From the NCBI GenBank assembly GCA_934230325.1, contig CAKQEP010000006.1, positions 1 through 64,000 on the forward strand: a DNA stretch of 64,000 nucleotides, read 5' to 3'. Shown here in pieces: positions 39,388 through 48,119 of this stretch (its first letter is position 1; every line of letters begins with the position of its first letter). The notes under the pieces were generated by a model. The model searched no databases, was not told the DNA's origin, and worked only from the letters and a program-made list of their open reading frames with translations. Position numbers and translations under genes: made by a program. This DNA comes from an uncultured Clostridia bacterium (GTDB lineage: Bacteria; Bacillota; Clostridia; Christensenellales; CAG-314).

Positions 39388-41760
39388 ATGTTTAAAGTCA
39401 AAAAGAGAGACGGTACTGTCGTAGATTTTACGCTTACCAAAATTCGCGACGCGGTAGAAAAGGCTTTTGTGGCGGTTGACCGTAGTTATACGGAAGATAT
39501 GCTGGATACAATCGCGCTCAAAGTCACCGCGCAGTTTAACGACAAAATTAAAAACGGCGTTGTTACGGTAGAAGATATACAAGACGCGGTAGAAATAGTT
39601 CTTATTCAGTCGGGTTTTGTCGACGTATCCAAAGCCTACATTCTGTACCGCAAACAGCACGAAAAAATGCGTAATATGAAGTCCACGTTGGTGGATTACG
39701 CAGAAACGGTAAACAACTATCTCAACGTAAACGACTGGCGCGTAAAGGAAAACAGCACGGTCACTTACAGCGTTGGCGGACTTATTTTGTCCAACAGCGG
39801 CGCAGTCACCGCAAACTACTGGCTCAGCGAAGTTTACGACGACGAAATCGAGCAAGCGCACCGCAACGCCGACATTCACATTCACGATTTGTCGATGTTG
39901 ACGGGGTACTGCGCGGGCTGGTCGCTCAAACAACTCATCAAGGAAGGTTTGGGCGGTATTCCCGGTAAAATAACGAGCAGTCCCGCAAGCCATCTGTCCA
40001 CTCTTTGCAACCAAATGGTCAACTTTTTGGGCATTATGCAAAACGAATGGGCGGGCGCGCAGGCATTTAGTTCTTTTGACACGTACCTTGCGCCCTTTGT
40101 CAAGGCTGACAACCTTTCCTACAAGGAAGTCAAACAATGCGTGCAATCCTTTATTTACGGAGTAAACACGCCGAGTCGTTGGGGTACTCAAGCGCCCTTT
40201 ACCAACATTACGTTGGACTGGGTTGTTCCAAACGACCTTGCAGAACTCAACGCTATCGTCGGCGGCGTAGAACAAAACTTTAAGTACAAAGACTGCGCCA
40301 AAGAAATGGCGATGGTAAACAAAGCCTTTATCGAACTTATGATAGAAGGAGACGCAAACGGCAGAGGTTTTCAGTATCCGATACCCACGTACAGCATTAC
40401 GAGAGATTTTGACTGGTCAGAAACGGAAAACAACAAGTTGTTGTTTGAAATGACGGCAAAATACGGCACGCCTTATTTTTCCAACTATATCAACAGCGAT
40501 ATGGAGCCGAGCGACGTACGTAGTATGTGCTGCAGACTTCGTTTGGATTTGAGAGAGTTGCGCAAAAAGAGCGGCGGATTTTTCGGTAGCGGCGAGTCCA
40601 CAGGAAGCATCGGCGTTGTCACCATCAATATGCCGAGAATAGCCTACCTTTCTTCGACGGAAAAAGAGTTTTACGCCCGCCTCGAAAGAATGATGAATAT
40701 CGCGGCGCGCAGTTTAAAGGTAAAACGCGACGTCGTGACAAAATTGCTTAAGGAAGGTCTTTATCCCTATACAAAACGTTATCTCGGCACTTTTGACAAC
40801 CACTTTTCTACAATCGGTCTTGTCGGTATGAACGAAGCCTGCCTCAACGCAAAGTGGATAGGAGAAGACTTGACGCACCCCAAAGCGCATCAATTTACTA
40901 AAGACGTTCTCAATTATATGAGAGAAAAACTCAGCGACTATCAGGAGAAGTACGGCAGTCTTTACAATCTGGAAGCAACGCCGGCAGAGTCCACGTCTTA
41001 CCGTTTGGCAAAGCACGACAAAAAACGTTATCCCGACATTATCACGGCGAGCGAAGGCAAAAGCAACGTTCCGTACTACACAAACAGCAGCCATTTGCCC
41101 GTCGGGTTTACGGAAGATATATTCAAAGCGTTGGACCTCGAGGACGATTTGCAGACGCTTTACACGAGCGGAACGGTTTTTCACGCGTTTTTGGGACAAA
41201 AGGTCAGCGACTGGCGTACTGCGGCAAACCTTGTTCGCAAAATAGCAGAAAATTACAAGTTGCCGTACTACACGCTCAGTCCGACTTACAGCGTATGTCA
41301 GGAACACGGTTATCTTGACGGCGAGCAGTACGTTTGCCCCGTTTGCGGCAAAAAGACGGAAGTTTACAGCCGCATAACAGGCTATTACCGTCCCGTTCAA
41401 AACTGGAACGACGGCAAAACGGAAGAATTTAAAGAACGCAAAACTTACGAGTTGGACAAATCCTTTTTGACGCACGACGGAGTGTTGGACGAGTGTCCTT
41501 GCGACGCAAAAACAGCGCAACGTACCCGCATAACCAAGACAACGTTGTTTACGAGTCCTACTTGCCCCAACTGCAAAATGGCAAAACAAATGCTGGACAA
41601 AGCCGGCATAGAGTACGACAACGTAGACGCAATGCAAAATAAGGAAAAAGCAACCGAGTACGGCGTCAAAAAAGCGCCCACATTGCTTGTGCCGACGGCG
41701 GACGGGTACGACAGGTACGAAAACGCTTCGGACATCAAAAAATATATCGAAACAAAGTGA
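39388..41760 (+). CDS. nrdD: Anaerobic (class III) ribonucleotide reductase with a fused C-terminal redoxin domain
   Basis: A 790-residue oxygen-sensitive glycyl-radical enzyme that makes deoxynucleotides. An ATP-cone lies at residues 1-95 (FKVKKRDGTVVDFTLTKI). The barrel includes HIHDLSMLTGYCAGWSL and TPSRWGTQAPFTNITLDW. A Cys-rich zinc site (YVCPVCG) precedes the glycyl-radical segment RITGYYRPVQNW, with Gly at about 665. After this, residues 715-790 form a glutaredoxin/NrdH-like domain with CPNC at 726-729 (TSPTCPNCKMAKQML) and KKAPTLLVP. The fusion and the trxB gene 15 bases downstream suggest thioredoxin-type reduction instead of formate. No nrdG activase is in the window. ATG 39388 follows CAAGGAGG. 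Confidence 0.95.
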   Translation: MFKVKKRDGTVVDFTLTKIRDAVEKAFVAVDRSYTEDMLDTIALKVTAQFNDKIKNGVVTVEDIQDAVEIVLIQSGFVDVSKAYILYRKQHEKMRNMKSTLVDYAETVNNYLNVNDWRVKENSTVTYSVGGLILSNSGAVTANYWLSEVYDDEIEQAHRNADIHIHDLSMLTGYCAGWSLKQLIKEGLGGIPGKITSSPASHLSTLCNQMVNFLGIMQNEWAGAQAFSSFDTYLAPFVKADNLSYKEVKQCVQSFIYGVNTPSRWGTQAPFTNITLDWVVPNDLAELNAIVGGVEQNFKYKDCAKEMAMVNKAFIELMIEGDANGRGFQYPIPTYSITRDFDWSETENNKLLFEMTAKYGTPYFSNYINSDMEPSDVRSMCCRLRLDLRELRKKSGGFFGSGESTGSIGVVTINMPRIAYLSSTEKEFYARLERMMNIAARSLKVKRDVVTKLLKEGLYPYTKRYLGTFDNHFSTIGLVGMNEACLNAKWIGEDLTHPKAHQFTKDVLNYMREKLSDYQEKYGSLYNLEATPAESTSYRLAKHDKKRYPDIITASEGKSNVPYYTNSSHLPVGFTEDIFKALDLEDDLQTLYTSGTVFHAFLGQKVSDWRTAANLVRKIAENYKLPYYTLSPTYSVCQEHGYLDGEQYVCPVCGKKTEVYSRITGYYRPVQNWNDGKTEEFKERKTYELDKSFLTHDGVLDECPCDAKTAQRTRITKTTLFTSPTCPNCKMAKQMLDKAGIEYDNVDAMQNKEKATEYGVKKAPTLLVPTADGYDRYENASDIKKYIETK

Positions 41761-41775
41761 CAGAGGCAATTTAAA

Positions 41776-42693
41776 ATGATTTACGATATAATTATCGTAG
41801 GCGCGGGGACGGCGGGTATGACCGCCGCCCTTTACGCTTTACGCGACAACAAAACCGTATTGCTGCTGGAAGGGGAAAGCATAGGCGGTCAGATAGCCTA
41901 CAGCCCCAACGTGCAGAATTTTCCTACCGTCAAGCAGATTTCCGGCGCAGAACTCGCAGATTTGCTGTTTGAACAGGTCACTTCTCACGGCGCGGAAGTC
42001 GAGTGCGAAAAAGTCCTTTCCGTCGTCAAAAAAGGCGAAAGAAACTTTATCGTTAAAACGGAGTACGCCGAGTACTTAGGCAAAAGCGTCATTATTGCGA
42101 CGGGCGTAAAACACCGCCATATAGGAGTGGACGGAGAAGAACAACTCGTCGGCAAGGGCGTGAGTTATTGCGCAACGTGCGACGGTCCGTTTTTTGCGGG
42201 GGAGGAAGTCGTGCTTATCGGCGACGCAAATACGGCGTTGCAATATGCGATTTCTTTGAGCGGATATTGCAAAAAAGTGACGGTATGCACGCTTTTCGAT
42301 AAGTTTTTCGGTGAGGCAAAACTCGTAAAAACGCTAAAAAGTAAGGATAACGTGGAGATTTTTCACAATCTGTCGCTACAAGAATTTTTGACAAAAGACG
42401 GACAACTCGACGGCTTGCGGTTTTTAAAAACCGATACCAAAAAAGAATTTGTGATTATGACTAAGGGCGTGTTTATCTGCGTAGGACAACAGCCCGACAA
42501 CGACGCATTTAAAAATATCGTCGAGTTGGACAAAAACGGCTTTATCGTTGCGGGGGAAGACGCTAAAACTTCTTGCTTAGGCGTGTTTGCCGCAGGGGAT
42601 TGCCGTACCAAAAAGTTGCGGCAACTCACCACCGCCGCCGCCGACGGAGCCGCCGCCGCAGTAAACGCTTGCGCTTACGTTGACGGAATTTGA
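41776..42693 (+). CDS. trxB: Thioredoxin reductase
   Basis: A 305-residue FAD enzyme that passes electrons from NADPH to a redoxin. FAD motif IIVGAGTAGMTAALYAL; redox disulfide CATC in GVSYCATCDGPFF; a nucleotide-binding segment VVLIGDANTALQYA (second glycine motif, partly altered); and FAD motif GVFAAGDCRTKKLRQLTTAA. Its place directly after the redoxin-fused nrdD, under the same NrdR boxes, suggests that its main partner is the CPNC domain of that enzyme. Confidence 0.93.
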   Translation: MIYDIIIVGAGTAGMTAALYALRDNKTVLLLEGESIGGQIAYSPNVQNFPTVKQISGAELADLLFEQVTSHGAEVECEKVLSVVKKGERNFIVKTEYAEYLGKSVIIATGVKHRHIGVDGEEQLVGKGVSYCATCDGPFFAGEEVVLIGDANTALQYAISLSGYCKKVTVCTLFDKFFGEAKLVKTLKSKDNVEIFHNLSLQEFLTKDGQLDGLRFLKTDTKKEFVIMTKGVFICVGQQPDNDAFKNIVELDKNGFIVAGEDAKTSCLGVFAAGDCRTKKLRQLTTAAADGAAAAVNACAYVDGI

Positions 42694-42794
42694 TTTTAAA
42701 CGTCGGACAAACGTCTAAAAAAAGCGGCATATTATTTTTTGTAGGCGATTTATCGTTTTTGTATGTGTCTTATTGTTTTTGCAAAGTAACAAAA

Positions 42795-42836
42795 CGGGAC
42801 CAAATAACGTTTTTGCGTTTTTTGGTCCCGCTCTTT
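42795..42836. terminator. Terminator after trxB
   Basis: A 10-bp stem CGGGACCAAA / TTTGGTCCCG around a T-rich loop, then CTCTTTTT; it can also stop the convergent yqeY transcript. Confidence 0.85.
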
Positions 42837-42892
42837 TTGTTTGTAGTATTTGTTTGTGTTTTTAACGATTAAAAACTTGTTAATCCGCGCGA

Positions 42893-43315
42893 TTAAGCGT
42901 TTTTGGCTATGTCGGAAACGGTTTTCATATCGCACTGCCCCGCATACTGCGTTTTAAAGTGCTTCATAACCGCAGGCACGCTCTTGTCGGGCAGTTCCGC
43001 TATGATTTTTTTGATTTCTTCTTCCGTCATCATTTTGGGAAGATAACGACGTACGGCTTCCAACTGCGCGGCAATTTCCGCAACGGTGGCGTCACGCCCC
43101 GCCGCTTTAAAACTTTCGAGTTCTTCCGTCAAGTCTTTGTCTACTTTTTTGATTGTGGCGGCAACGTCTGATTCCGTCAGTTCTTCGCCCTTTGCGCGTT
43201 TTTCTATCTGCAAAAGCATCAGGCGGCTGATTATCGTGTTTAAACCCGTCACGGCGTTTGCGTCGTGAGCCTTCATATATTGTATTTTGTCTTTTTTGAG
43301 TTGTTCCAACGTCAT
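42893..43315 (-). CDS. yqeY: GatB/YqeY domain protein
   Basis: A 140-residue helical protein of the YqeY family, related to the tail domain of the GatB amidotransferase subunit. Typical pattern: an N-terminal helix with LNTIISRLMLLQIEKR, a long charged middle helix (DVAATIKKVDKDLTEELESF), and the tail domain with YLPKMMTEEEIKKII and GQCDMKTVSDIAK. A tRNA-related role is usually assumed but not proven. Stand-alone gene on the minus strand. Confidence 0.92.
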   Translation of the reverse strand: MTLEQLKKDKIQYMKAHDANAVTGLNTIISRLMLLQIEKRAKGEELTESDVAATIKKVDKDLTEELESFKAAGRDATVAEIAAQLEAVRRYLPKMMTEEEIKKIIAELPDKSVPAVMKHFKTQYAGQCDMKTVSDIAKNA

Positions 43316-43465
43316 AACTTTTTACCTCTGATTTTATTATACCCCCGCCCGCCGCTTTTTGTCAATTATCTTTGAAATGCCGCAATAATTATCTTTGAAA
43401 CGACGTAAGCAATCGTGTTTGAAACGCCGCCAAAAATTTTTGGCGGCGGGGGAAAATCAAAATCG

Positions 43466-44533
43466 TCAGGAATCCGTGCATTTGTGCGATTTTACTTCGG
43501 TTTTTTTGGCGGGTTTTTCTTTGATAAGCATTTTTTTGCTGATAGTCGTACCGTTTTGAGTCAGCCACAAAACCGTATCCGCCGTAGTTTGGCGCGCGCT
43601 GTGAGGTTCAAAGTCGAGTTGAATTTTGGCTTTGTCGCAACAAAACGTTTCCTTGCTGTTTAGCACTTTTATGGAGTAAGCGGTAAAAAGCGGCGTGCGT
43701 TTTTTAAGGCGATAAACGGCTTCGCAAATCCAAGCGACGGGGAGCAAAAACCACTGTGGCAAATACGTGCGCATTTTTTTTATGCCGAGAGTATCGGCGG
43801 CGTAATCGAGAATTTCCTTCATAGAGTGCGCCCCGCCGGAAACGAGGTACAACTCGCCTTTGTTGCCTTTTTGCGAGGCGGCAATTATTGCTTGCGCCGC
43901 GTCGCGCACGTCCACAAAGTCGTACCCGCCCTTTGCCGCTGCGGGAAGTTTCCCAGATATATAACTCCGCAATGCGTCGGTAATGTGGTTGTGTCCGTAA
44001 TCGTTTGGACCGAGAATTCCGCTTGGCAACACCACGCAGGCGTCAAACCCGTTTTTGGCGGCTGCAAGTACGTATTGTACTGCCAACGATTTGCTTTTTG
44101 CGTAGTTTCCGTTAACTTTGTCGACGTCAAAGGACAAGTCTTCCTCCCTGTTGACTCCTTTTTTTGTTATTGCGGCGTGAACCGAACCGACATAAACAAA
44201 TTTGCTCACGCCCGCTTCTATGCAAGCGTCAACTACGTTTTTGGTGCCTTCGTAATTTACGGCAAAAACTTTGGCGTCGTACTTTTCCGTTATACTCACA
44301 ATCCCCGCCGCGTGTATTACTACCAGTTGTTCTTGGTCGGTTTTAGCCAAAAAGGGGGCAAGCGTCGATTTATCGGTTACGTCGCCGTAAAAAATTTCCG
44401 CGCCGCACAGCATAGACGTGTCCTGTCCCGTTTTTTCAAACGCCCTGACGGTTTTGCCTTGATTTATCAATTGTTTGACGATGTTGTTGCCGAGATGTCC
44501 GCCTGCTCCGGTGACACAATAAATCGTGTTCAT
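43466..44533 (-). CDS. NAD-dependent epimerase/dehydratase-type oxidoreductase (extended SDR)
   Basis: A 355-residue short-chain dehydrogenase of the extended type. Rossmann motif VTGAGGHLGNNIVKQL, the DVTDKS cofactor turn, and the active-site Tyr-x3-Lys in NYAKSKSLA. The C-terminal substrate domain is followed by a Lys-rich tail. It resembles dihydroflavonol-4-reductase-like and steroid-dehydrogenase-like SDRs; the substrate is unknown. AAAGGAGGTA precedes the ATG at 44533. A TetR gene is divergent upstream and probably controls it. Confidence 0.88.
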   Translation of the reverse strand: MNTIYCVTGAGGHLGNNIVKQLINQGKTVRAFEKTGQDTSMLCGAEIFYGDVTDKSTLAPFLAKTDQEQLVVIHAAGIVSITEKYDAKVFAVNYEGTKNVVDACIEAGVSKFVYVGSVHAAITKKGVNREEDLSFDVDKVNGNYAKSKSLAVQYVLAAAKNGFDACVVLPSGILGPNDYGHNHITDALRSYISGKLPAAAKGGYDFVDVRDAAQAIIAASQKGNKGELYLVSGGAHSMKEILDYAADTLGIKKMRTYLPQWFLLPVAWICEAVYRLKKRTPLFTAYSIKVLNSKETFCCDKAKIQLDFEPHSARQTTADTVLWLTQNGTTISKKMLIKEKPAKKTEVKSHKCTDS

Positions 44534-44601
44534 ATCACATACCTCCTTTTTAAAATCACGCTTTTCCATGTACAACACACTAAATCTTAATCGACACCAT
44601 G

Positions 44602-44630
44602 TTGTTTTTTTATCTCAAGTGTAGTATAAT
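44602..44630 (+). promoter_or_regulatory. Promoter in the epimerase-TetR intergenic region
   Basis: TTGTTT (44602-44607), 17-bp spacer, TATAAT (44625-44630), facing the TetR gene, with a leader of about 145 nt. ACAAC/GTTGT half-sites nearby could form an operator, but no clear dyad was seen. Confidence 0.5.
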
Positions 44631-44780
44631 ATAACTAATTAAAAATTGCAATAGTCAATTTTGCCGCAGTCACACGTTTTGATACACTTTACCGTTGCAA
44701 AGTGCGACAAACTGACAAAATCGACAAATTGCATAAAAATGTACACAAAAACAAATTCTGTTTAGGAGGAGAAAGGATAT

Positions 44781-45365
44781 ATGAAAAAAACAGATTATCG
44801 CGTGCGACTTACGCAAAAAATGTTTAAGGACGCCTTTATTGCGTTGCTTAAACAAAAGCCCGTTCAGTCGATAACCGTCAAGGAACTTTGCGATGCGGCA
44901 GGGGTAAACAGAGGCACTTTTTACTCGCACTATCAGGATATTTACAGCCTGTTGGAGCAGATAGAAAACGAAATGTTTGAAGAATTGCAATGCACTCTCA
45001 TCAGGTTTGACAATACCAAAAACATCTCGTTTTTTGAGGAATTGTTCAACTTTTTTAAAAACAACTCCGATATGTGCACCGTTTTGATTGACAAAAACAG
45101 CGACACTACCTTTGTGGAAAAACTTCTTACCTACGGCAAACAGTTTTTTAAACGAATCAATATGCAGGAAACCGTCGGCATCGACGAGCAGAATATCGAT
45201 TTGTTTTACGAATACACCGCTTACGGCTGCATAAGAATATTGTATCTTTGGATAAGCGGCGGTATGAAAGAGAGCGTTCACCAAATAGCGACCTTTATGG
45301 AGCAAGTTACCCGTTTGGATTTGTTTTTAAAGCAACAAATACAAACGTCTGCGCCAAAAAAATAG
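44781..45365 (+). CDS. TetR-family transcriptional regulator
   Basis: A 194-residue repressor-type protein. The N-terminal helix-turn-helix reads VKELCDAAGVNRGTFYSHYQDIYSLLEQIE, a standard TetR motif. The C-terminal ligand and dimer domain is all-helical, with an aromatic end (TAYGCIRILYLWISGGM) that resembles the TetR_C_8/DhaS-like group. It is divergent from the epimerase gene. AGGAGGAGAAAG precedes the ATG. DUF1294 follows 28 bases later and may be cotranscribed. Confidence 0.9.
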   Translation: MKKTDYRVRLTQKMFKDAFIALLKQKPVQSITVKELCDAAGVNRGTFYSHYQDIYSLLEQIENEMFEELQCTLIRFDNTKNISFFEELFNFFKNNSDMCTVLIDKNSDTTFVEKLLTYGKQFFKRINMQETVGIDEQNIDLFYEYTAYGCIRILYLWISGGMKESVHQIATFMEQVTRLDLFLKQQIQTSAPKK

Positions 45366-45393
45366 GCAATACCGACAATAAGGCAAAAAAACG

Positions 45394-45702
45394 ATGAAGT
45401 ACGAAATTTTACTCATAGCGATATTTGCGGTGATGACCGTCGTCGGATTTGCCCTTATGGGGATAGACAAAAAACGCGCGATAGCAAACGACCGCAGAAT
45501 AAAGGAATCGACGCTTTTTGTCGCGGCGTTGCTGTTTGGCGGCGTGGGAACGACGTTGGGAATGATTGTTTTCCGACACAAAACAAAACATCGGTATTTT
45601 GTCGTAGGTATGCCGCTTTTGGCGGTTTTAAACATAGCGGCGTTTGGTTTTTTGTGGTATTTTCTCACCGTCAACCCGCTTTTTTTAGCGGTCGGTATTT
45701 AA
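45394..45702 (+). CDS. DUF1294 membrane protein
   Basis: A 102-residue protein with about three membrane helices. The family pattern is clear: MGIDKKRAIANDRRIKEST after the first helix and GMIVFRHKTKHRYF before the third. The function of DUF1294 is unknown. It lies after the TetR gene. Confidence 0.88.
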   Translation: MKYEILLIAIFAVMTVVGFALMGIDKKRAIANDRRIKESTLFVAALLFGGVGTTLGMIVFRHKTKHRYFVVGMPLLAVLNIAAFGFLWYFLTVNPLFLAVGI

Positions 45703-45721
45703 GTATATGCCAAAATATAAT

Positions 45722-45766
45722 AAAAAGCCTTTTTTCTCCCTTTAAACCGAGAAAAAAAGGCTTTTT
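45722..45766. terminator. Long-stem two-sided terminator
   Basis: A 17-bp stem AAAAAGCCTTTTTTCTC / GAGAAAAAAGGCTTTTT with a 10-nt loop. Confidence 0.9.
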
Positions 45767-45930
45767 TGTTGCGGTAATGTAGTAATAATCGTTGCGATAA
45801 CGTCGCAATAACGTCGTTGAGTTTTTTGTCCGAGTATATCCGTCAATATCGTCAAAAAAAGTCGGGCAAAGGGATTTTGTCGCAAAAATCGTATACCGTG
45901 TTGCAAAAAACGGTACTTTTTGTAGTGTTT

Positions 45931-46512
45931 TTACTTCATAAAGTAAGCGATAAAGGATGTTATTTGCAGGGGAATTCCCACCAAAAACAGTTGCCACAAG
46001 TTGTAACCGTGCGACAAAAAGTGCAGGAATATGGCGGTAATAAGACTCCAAAAAAACAGCGATATCAAAACAAGCGACAAAATCTTTTTGCGATACCAAC
46101 GGCGGTTGAACCCAAAAGTCACCAAGCAGGTTGCGGGTATTGCCCAAATGAAAGCCTGCCAGTAATTTAAGCGTTCAAACATATCGAGATAAACGTAAAC
46201 GATAGTCGCAATAGTCCAAATTACGCATACGGTAAGGGCGGTAATAAAGATTTTGCTCGTGTATCGTTGCGCCAAAGCGGATTTTTGTTCCTTATCGTCG
46301 ACGTGCCGCTCAAACAAGTACGTTATCGGAACGTTGTAAATCTTTGCGATACTATCCAACGCTTCTACGTTGGGCAAAACTTCGCCGTTTTCCCATCGCG
46401 AAACCGCCTTGTCGGAATAATTTATGTGCGCGGCAAGGTCCATTTGCGTCATATTGTTGCTTTTTCGCAATTGAATAAGATTGTCTACGACAATTTGTCT
46501 TATATCGTCCAT
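45931..46512 (-). CDS. XRE-type regulator fused to a membrane domain
   Basis: A 193-residue protein with an N-terminal helix-turn-helix (residues 8-62: MTQMDLAAHINYSDKAVSRW, PNVEALDSIAKIYNVPITYL) and four membrane helices in the second half. Membrane-tied XRE proteins are common in Clostridia and may sense envelope state. No target is indicated by neighbours. Confidence 0.88.
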   Translation of the reverse strand: MDDIRQIVVDNLIQLRKSNNMTQMDLAAHINYSDKAVSRWENGEVLPNVEALDSIAKIYNVPITYLFERHVDDKEQKSALAQRYTSKIFITALTVCVIWTIATIVYVYLDMFERLNYWQAFIWAIPATCLVTFGFNRRWYRKKILSLVLISLFFWSLITAIFLHFLSHGYNLWQLFLVGIPLQITSFIAYFMK

Positions 46513-46684
46513 AACTTTAATTATAGCACAATCTCTTTAAAATGCAACAAAAATATCAAATTCTCGCTTAGCGAGAGCGGTTTTTTTGCAATTCTCTCAT
46601 AGCGTCAATCGCAAAAAAAAGAGTAGAATAGTTTCTTTTTAATTCTCTTGTGTTTTAGGCTTGTCAAAAATATAATTTTATTGT

Positions 46685-46718
46685 CGCAACAAGGCGGAAA
46701 ACCGCAACAAGGCGGAAA
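46685..46718 (+). repeat. Two tandem copies of a 16-nt word before the condensation-type gene
   Basis: CGCAACAAGGCGGAAA occurs at 46685-46700 and 46703-46718, an 18-nt period, 40 bp before the gene. It may be a regulatory site or slippage product. Confidence 0.6.
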
Positions 46719-46757
46719 GCGACAAAAATCAATAAAAAAATCAGGCGAGGATTTTTT

Positions 46758-48119
46758 ATGAAAAAATTGCAACGGCATTTTTATCAACTCAACGCTTCTC
46801 AACAAGTTGTTGCGTTGCAGGGTAAGTATACGCTGTTTAAGCAGGTTATGAATATCGTTACTTATGCAAAATGCGATTTTAAAGTTGACGCGGACAAAAT
46901 GAAAAAAGCGTTTGATTTGGTGGTCGAGCGCAACGACTGTATGCGGATACGCTTTAAAAAAAGGGGCGGAAGTTTAAAACAGTATTTTGCGGATCAAGCA
47001 AAGACAAGAGAAATTAAAACGATTTTGTTTACAACGGAAGAAGAAAAAAAGCGGTTTTTTCTCAAATATCGCAGACGTCCGTTAAAGTACTTGAGAGGTC
47101 AGGTATTCGACGTAAATTTTGCCGTTGATTCCGACGGAAAGTTTATGGTTGTGTTAAAAGTTTGCCATTTGATACTCGACACTTTTGGTATAGGCGTAAT
47201 TTATCAGGATTTGTTTGCCGTATACGACGCTCTTGTCAACGGCAAGGAGACGCCGCCGCCAACGGGCAGTTTTGAAGAAGTGTTAAAACGAGATATTGCG
47301 ACGGAAAACAATCCCGACGTCAAAAAGAAGAATTTTGAGTTTTTTGACAACTATCTCAAAATGAAAGAGCCGCCTTATTACGCGGGGGTTCACGGCAAAA
47401 AATCACCGATTTGGCAAAAACAACTCAAAAAAGGCAGCAGAAGTATGCCGATGTTCTTTTTTAATTGCCAAACCAAAGCGTATATGTACGATATAGACGC
47501 CAAAACGGTAAAAAAGGTAAGCGAATATTGCGCAAAAAACCGTTATACTATGGCAAACTTCTTTTTCTTTTGTTACTCGGTGGTTGCGTCAAAGATAAAC
47601 GGCGATATAAAAAATATGATTCCGTTGGAGTTGTGCAACTGTCGCGGCACGGTGGCGGAGAAAAGAGCGGCGGGAACAAAAGTTCAGAGTATCGCTTGCT
47701 ACACGACGGTAGAAAAGGAAAAATCTTTCGCTCAAAACTTTGTCGATTTTTGCGCCAACCAAAACAAACTTTACAGACATATCGGATTTTCCGACGTGGA
47801 GTACGAAAAAATGTTTAACCGCATTTACAAGGCGTCGTTTTTGGAAACGTATTACTCTATTACTTTTTCCTTTATTCCCGTCAAAAAAATCGACGGCGTA
47901 TCCGTGCAAATGGTGAGCAACGGCAAGTCTGTCTTGCCTTGTTACGTCGGTATGCTTTACGACGTTGACGGCGGCGGAATACAAGTTTTTTACGATTGCC
48001 AAGCAAAAATAATTTCTAAAGAGGACGTAAGGCGTTTTCATTACGCAATGACGGATTTAGCAAAGCAGGTCGCGGACAATCCCGACGCAATACTTAAAAA
48101 TATTCAGGTGGAAAAATGA
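46758..48119 (+). CDS. Stand-alone condensation-domain-like protein
   Basis: A 453-residue protein of the acyl-CoA-dependent acyltransferase / NRPS condensation fold. The catalytic motif HHxxxDG appears as CHLILDTFG, keeping the second His and the Asp. The N-terminal start (FYQLNASQQVV) and a late segment (YSITFSFIPVKKIDG) also fit the fold. Condensation domains join an acyl or aminoacyl donor on a carrier protein to an amine or hydroxyl. It overlaps the next gene by ATGA and with it and the carrier protein forms a minimal three-part assembly unit. Confidence 0.8.
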   Translation: MKKLQRHFYQLNASQQVVALQGKYTLFKQVMNIVTYAKCDFKVDADKMKKAFDLVVERNDCMRIRFKKRGGSLKQYFADQAKTREIKTILFTTEEEKKRFFLKYRRRPLKYLRGQVFDVNFAVDSDGKFMVVLKVCHLILDTFGIGVIYQDLFAVYDALVNGKETPPPTGSFEEVLKRDIATENNPDVKKKNFEFFDNYLKMKEPPYYAGVHGKKSPIWQKQLKKGSRSMPMFFFNCQTKAYMYDIDAKTVKKVSEYCAKNRYTMANFFFFCYSVVASKINGDIKNMIPLELCNCRGTVAEKRAAGTKVQSIACYTTVEKEKSFAQNFVDFCANQNKLYRHIGFSDVEYEKMFNRIYKASFLETYYSITFSFIPVKKIDGVSVQMVSNGKSVLPCYVGMLYDVDGGGIQVFYDCQAKIISKEDVRRFHYAMTDLAKQVADNPDAILKNIQVEK

